Assembly (NCBI GenBank): GCA_029204045.2
Contig: CM055066.1
Span: 3,688,239 to 3,752,238 of the forward strand
Direction of reading: 5' to 3'
Length of the DNA stretch: 64,000 nt
Source: Tillandsia leiboldiana
Lineage: Eukaryota > Streptophyta > Magnoliopsida > Poales > Bromeliaceae
This document shows positions 62,540 through 64,000 of this stretch, piece after piece; the stretch's first letter is position 1; every line of letters begins with the position of its first letter. Under the pieces are notes generated by a model. The model was given only the letters and a program-made list of their open reading frames with translations. It had not been told where the DNA came from and did not search any database. Position numbers and translations under genes: made by a program.

Positions 62540-62552
62540 GTCTCTGATACCA
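62540..62552 (-). promoter_or_regulatory. primer-binding site of the gypsy element
   Basis: Minus-strand TGGTATCAGAGAC, 8 bases inside the LTR end GGGCGTGACA. It is complementary to the 3' end of plant initiator tRNA-Met. Confidence 0.85.
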
Positions 62553-62560
62553 TCTTAATC

Positions 62561-64000
62561 TGTCACGCCCCGGGGATTTTATTTTAGCGGAAACGATACC
62601 TCAAAGTACGCGTAAAGTGTGTACAAATTTTTTGTTTAAAAACCTCCTTCCCCGGCGCGTGCCCAGACCCGCCACATATACAGATTTACTCAAAAATCGG
62701 GCAGAGTCTCCTCTGTATATGCACGGCGTCGCGGCTGTTACAATAGTCGAACATAAGCAATCATTTTTCCATTTAATCACAACAGTTCGAAGTAGTACGG
62801 TGCATGAAGGCGAAACAATACCCGTGGCCAGTCAGGTTGAACGTATAAACCCACCGTTTTGGAAACAGGCGCACACGGCCTTAGGATTTGAAAAACTGAT
62901 TGGAAAACGGCATAAATCCACAAGGTTTAGAAAACGGGCCCACCCGACCCTAGACTTTTGAAAACAGTTTTCGAAGTCCTTTTTCTTTTGCTTTCTAGTT
63001 GATTTGTTTAGAAAACGGCCAAACGAGAAAAATAAAGGAAACAGTAGTGCATAACCAGAATGAAAGTACTCAACATCCACACGACCCCACAAGGGTATCG
63101 AGAACCACACAATAACCTACAATTCCGAATGAAATGCAGAGAAAGTAAAGAAAACAGCATACTAGGGCCCCCTCAGCCCGACTGCTACCACCTCGGCCTC
63201 ACCGTCGCCCACATCTACCCCCTGGAGGTACTTGTCACAGAGTGGGTAGTCAGCGACACTATCATAAAAATAGTACTAAAGCAGTAAAGTAATACCAAGC
63301 CACAAAAGTAAGACTAGCCGGAACAACCGCTCTACTCGTAACGGTAACTCGCAACCACCTGTACCACCTGTAACACCTATAACCCCGGTAACACCTGTAA
63401 CACCTGACCGCGTCGGGCACCTATCCCGGCGGGTCGCACACCTGACCTCGTCGGGCACCAACCCCGACGGGTCGCACACCTGACCTCGTCGGGTACCAAC
63501 CCCGACAGGTCGCACACCTGACCTCGTCGGGTACCAACCCCGACAGGTCGCACCGCTCGCACCTTGCTGCCTCAAACCCCACACCTACGGGGGCCCCCAC
63601 TACGTCACCTCGTGGGGTAACACGGGTCGAAGACCGCCTTTCCGGAAAAGAGCACACTTTGCGGTGGCCAGACCGCGGGTGCGCGTGTCGCAACTCGAGC
63701 ATAAGTAACCAAGACACGGGGTAATATAGTACATCATAGAAACCGTCAGTGTTAGTACCGATTAACAATAAAAAGTCCCTTTCGGATCACCAACACAATA
63801 CTCAGCCTCGACCGTAAACCCACCTTGTTGTCGCGCTCCTGACCGATGCTAGGTTCTCCCGCGTCTCGGGTGCCCGCCCGGACCTACAAGAACCTGTCAT
63901 ACAGGAGTCAGTGATTAAGACTCTGTAAGATTAACGACTAGAACACCCGGCGCCCCCCCACCTTGCGCACAATTTGAACACGTACGCGCCTGGCCCCGCA
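62561..64000 (-). repeat. gypsy 5' LTR, first 1440 bp of the plus-strand view
   Basis: Matches 54767-56206 with about 13 substitutions and no obvious indel. The window ends before the GC-rich array. Confidence 0.92.

Larger units (their letters stand above)
54767..64000 (-). mobile_element. Ty3/gypsy chromovirus (Tekay/Del-like), 5' LTR cut by the window
   Basis: The 3' LTR (54767-57508) and the visible part of the 5' LTR (62561-64000) are nearly identical. Internal DNA runs 57509-62560, with gag-protease, RT, RNase H, integrase and a C-terminal chromodomain all on the minus strand. The primer-binding site is at 62540-62552. The overlap of the two LTRs (1440 bp) has about 13 differences by eye. 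Four nonsense codons interrupt pol. The Tekay/Del placement rests on domain order, the chromodomain, the long LTRs and the GGGCGTGACA LTR end. Confidence 0.92.

Overview
This window is nuclear DNA of a flowering plant, probably a monocot. It holds intron-containing genes with plant-type products, a GC-rich 5' end on one gene, and dense plant LTR retrotransposons, TRIMs and MITEs. The monocot placement is inference; the species is not identifiable from what I can read. No rRNA, tRNA, CRISPR or prokaryotic operon structure was seen.

Three real protein genes are supported, all on the minus strand. (1) An FCS-like zinc-finger (FLZ) gene, 2 exons, 121 aa, at 18701-19770. (2) A monofunctional homoserine dehydrogenase, 12 exons, 382 aa, at 24702-32597, with every junction in phase. 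(3) A NUFIP1-type box C/D snoRNP assembly factor, about 8 exons and 657 aa, at 40890-46618. They have unrelated roles (stress and sugar signalling scaffold, Thr/Met/Ile biosynthesis, snoRNP biogenesis). Nothing suggests that they act together.

Layout. 1-2525: a GC-rich LTR fragment abutting a truncated Ty1/copia pol with its 3' LTR. 3215-9588: layered insertions, namely a TRIM (TSD CCTAG) split by a 4.19-kb non-coding TG...CA element (TSD GTCGG) made of successive tandem-repeat blocks, then another TRIM and a Mutator-type MITE. 9802-13688: a 3.9-kb solo LTR (TSD TTAGC) with a G-box-rich promoter. 13959-18042: TRIM, hAT-MITE and microsatellite debris. 18701-32597: the FLZ and HSDH genes, with MITEs and a TRIM in HSDH introns. 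33150-37865: an L1-type LINE on the minus strand, interrupted by a TRIM (TSD TTTAT). 40127-40298: a second copy of the Mutator-type MITE (9-bp TSD). 40890-47904: the NUFIP gene with a 1.16-kb MITE 130 bp upstream of its start codon. 48548-53615: a complete but defective copia element (544-bp LTRs, TSD GTCGG-unrelated GTCTG). 54767-64000: a Tekay/Del-like Ty3/gypsy chromovirus on the minus strand, whose second LTR runs off the window.

I did not find a convincing new biological system. The most unusual structure is the nested non-coding element at 3552-8295. The most testable regulatory signal is the array of CACGTG boxes upstream of a TATA box in the solo LTR. Splice sites, LTR ends and TSDs were read by eye. 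No alignment or database search was run.
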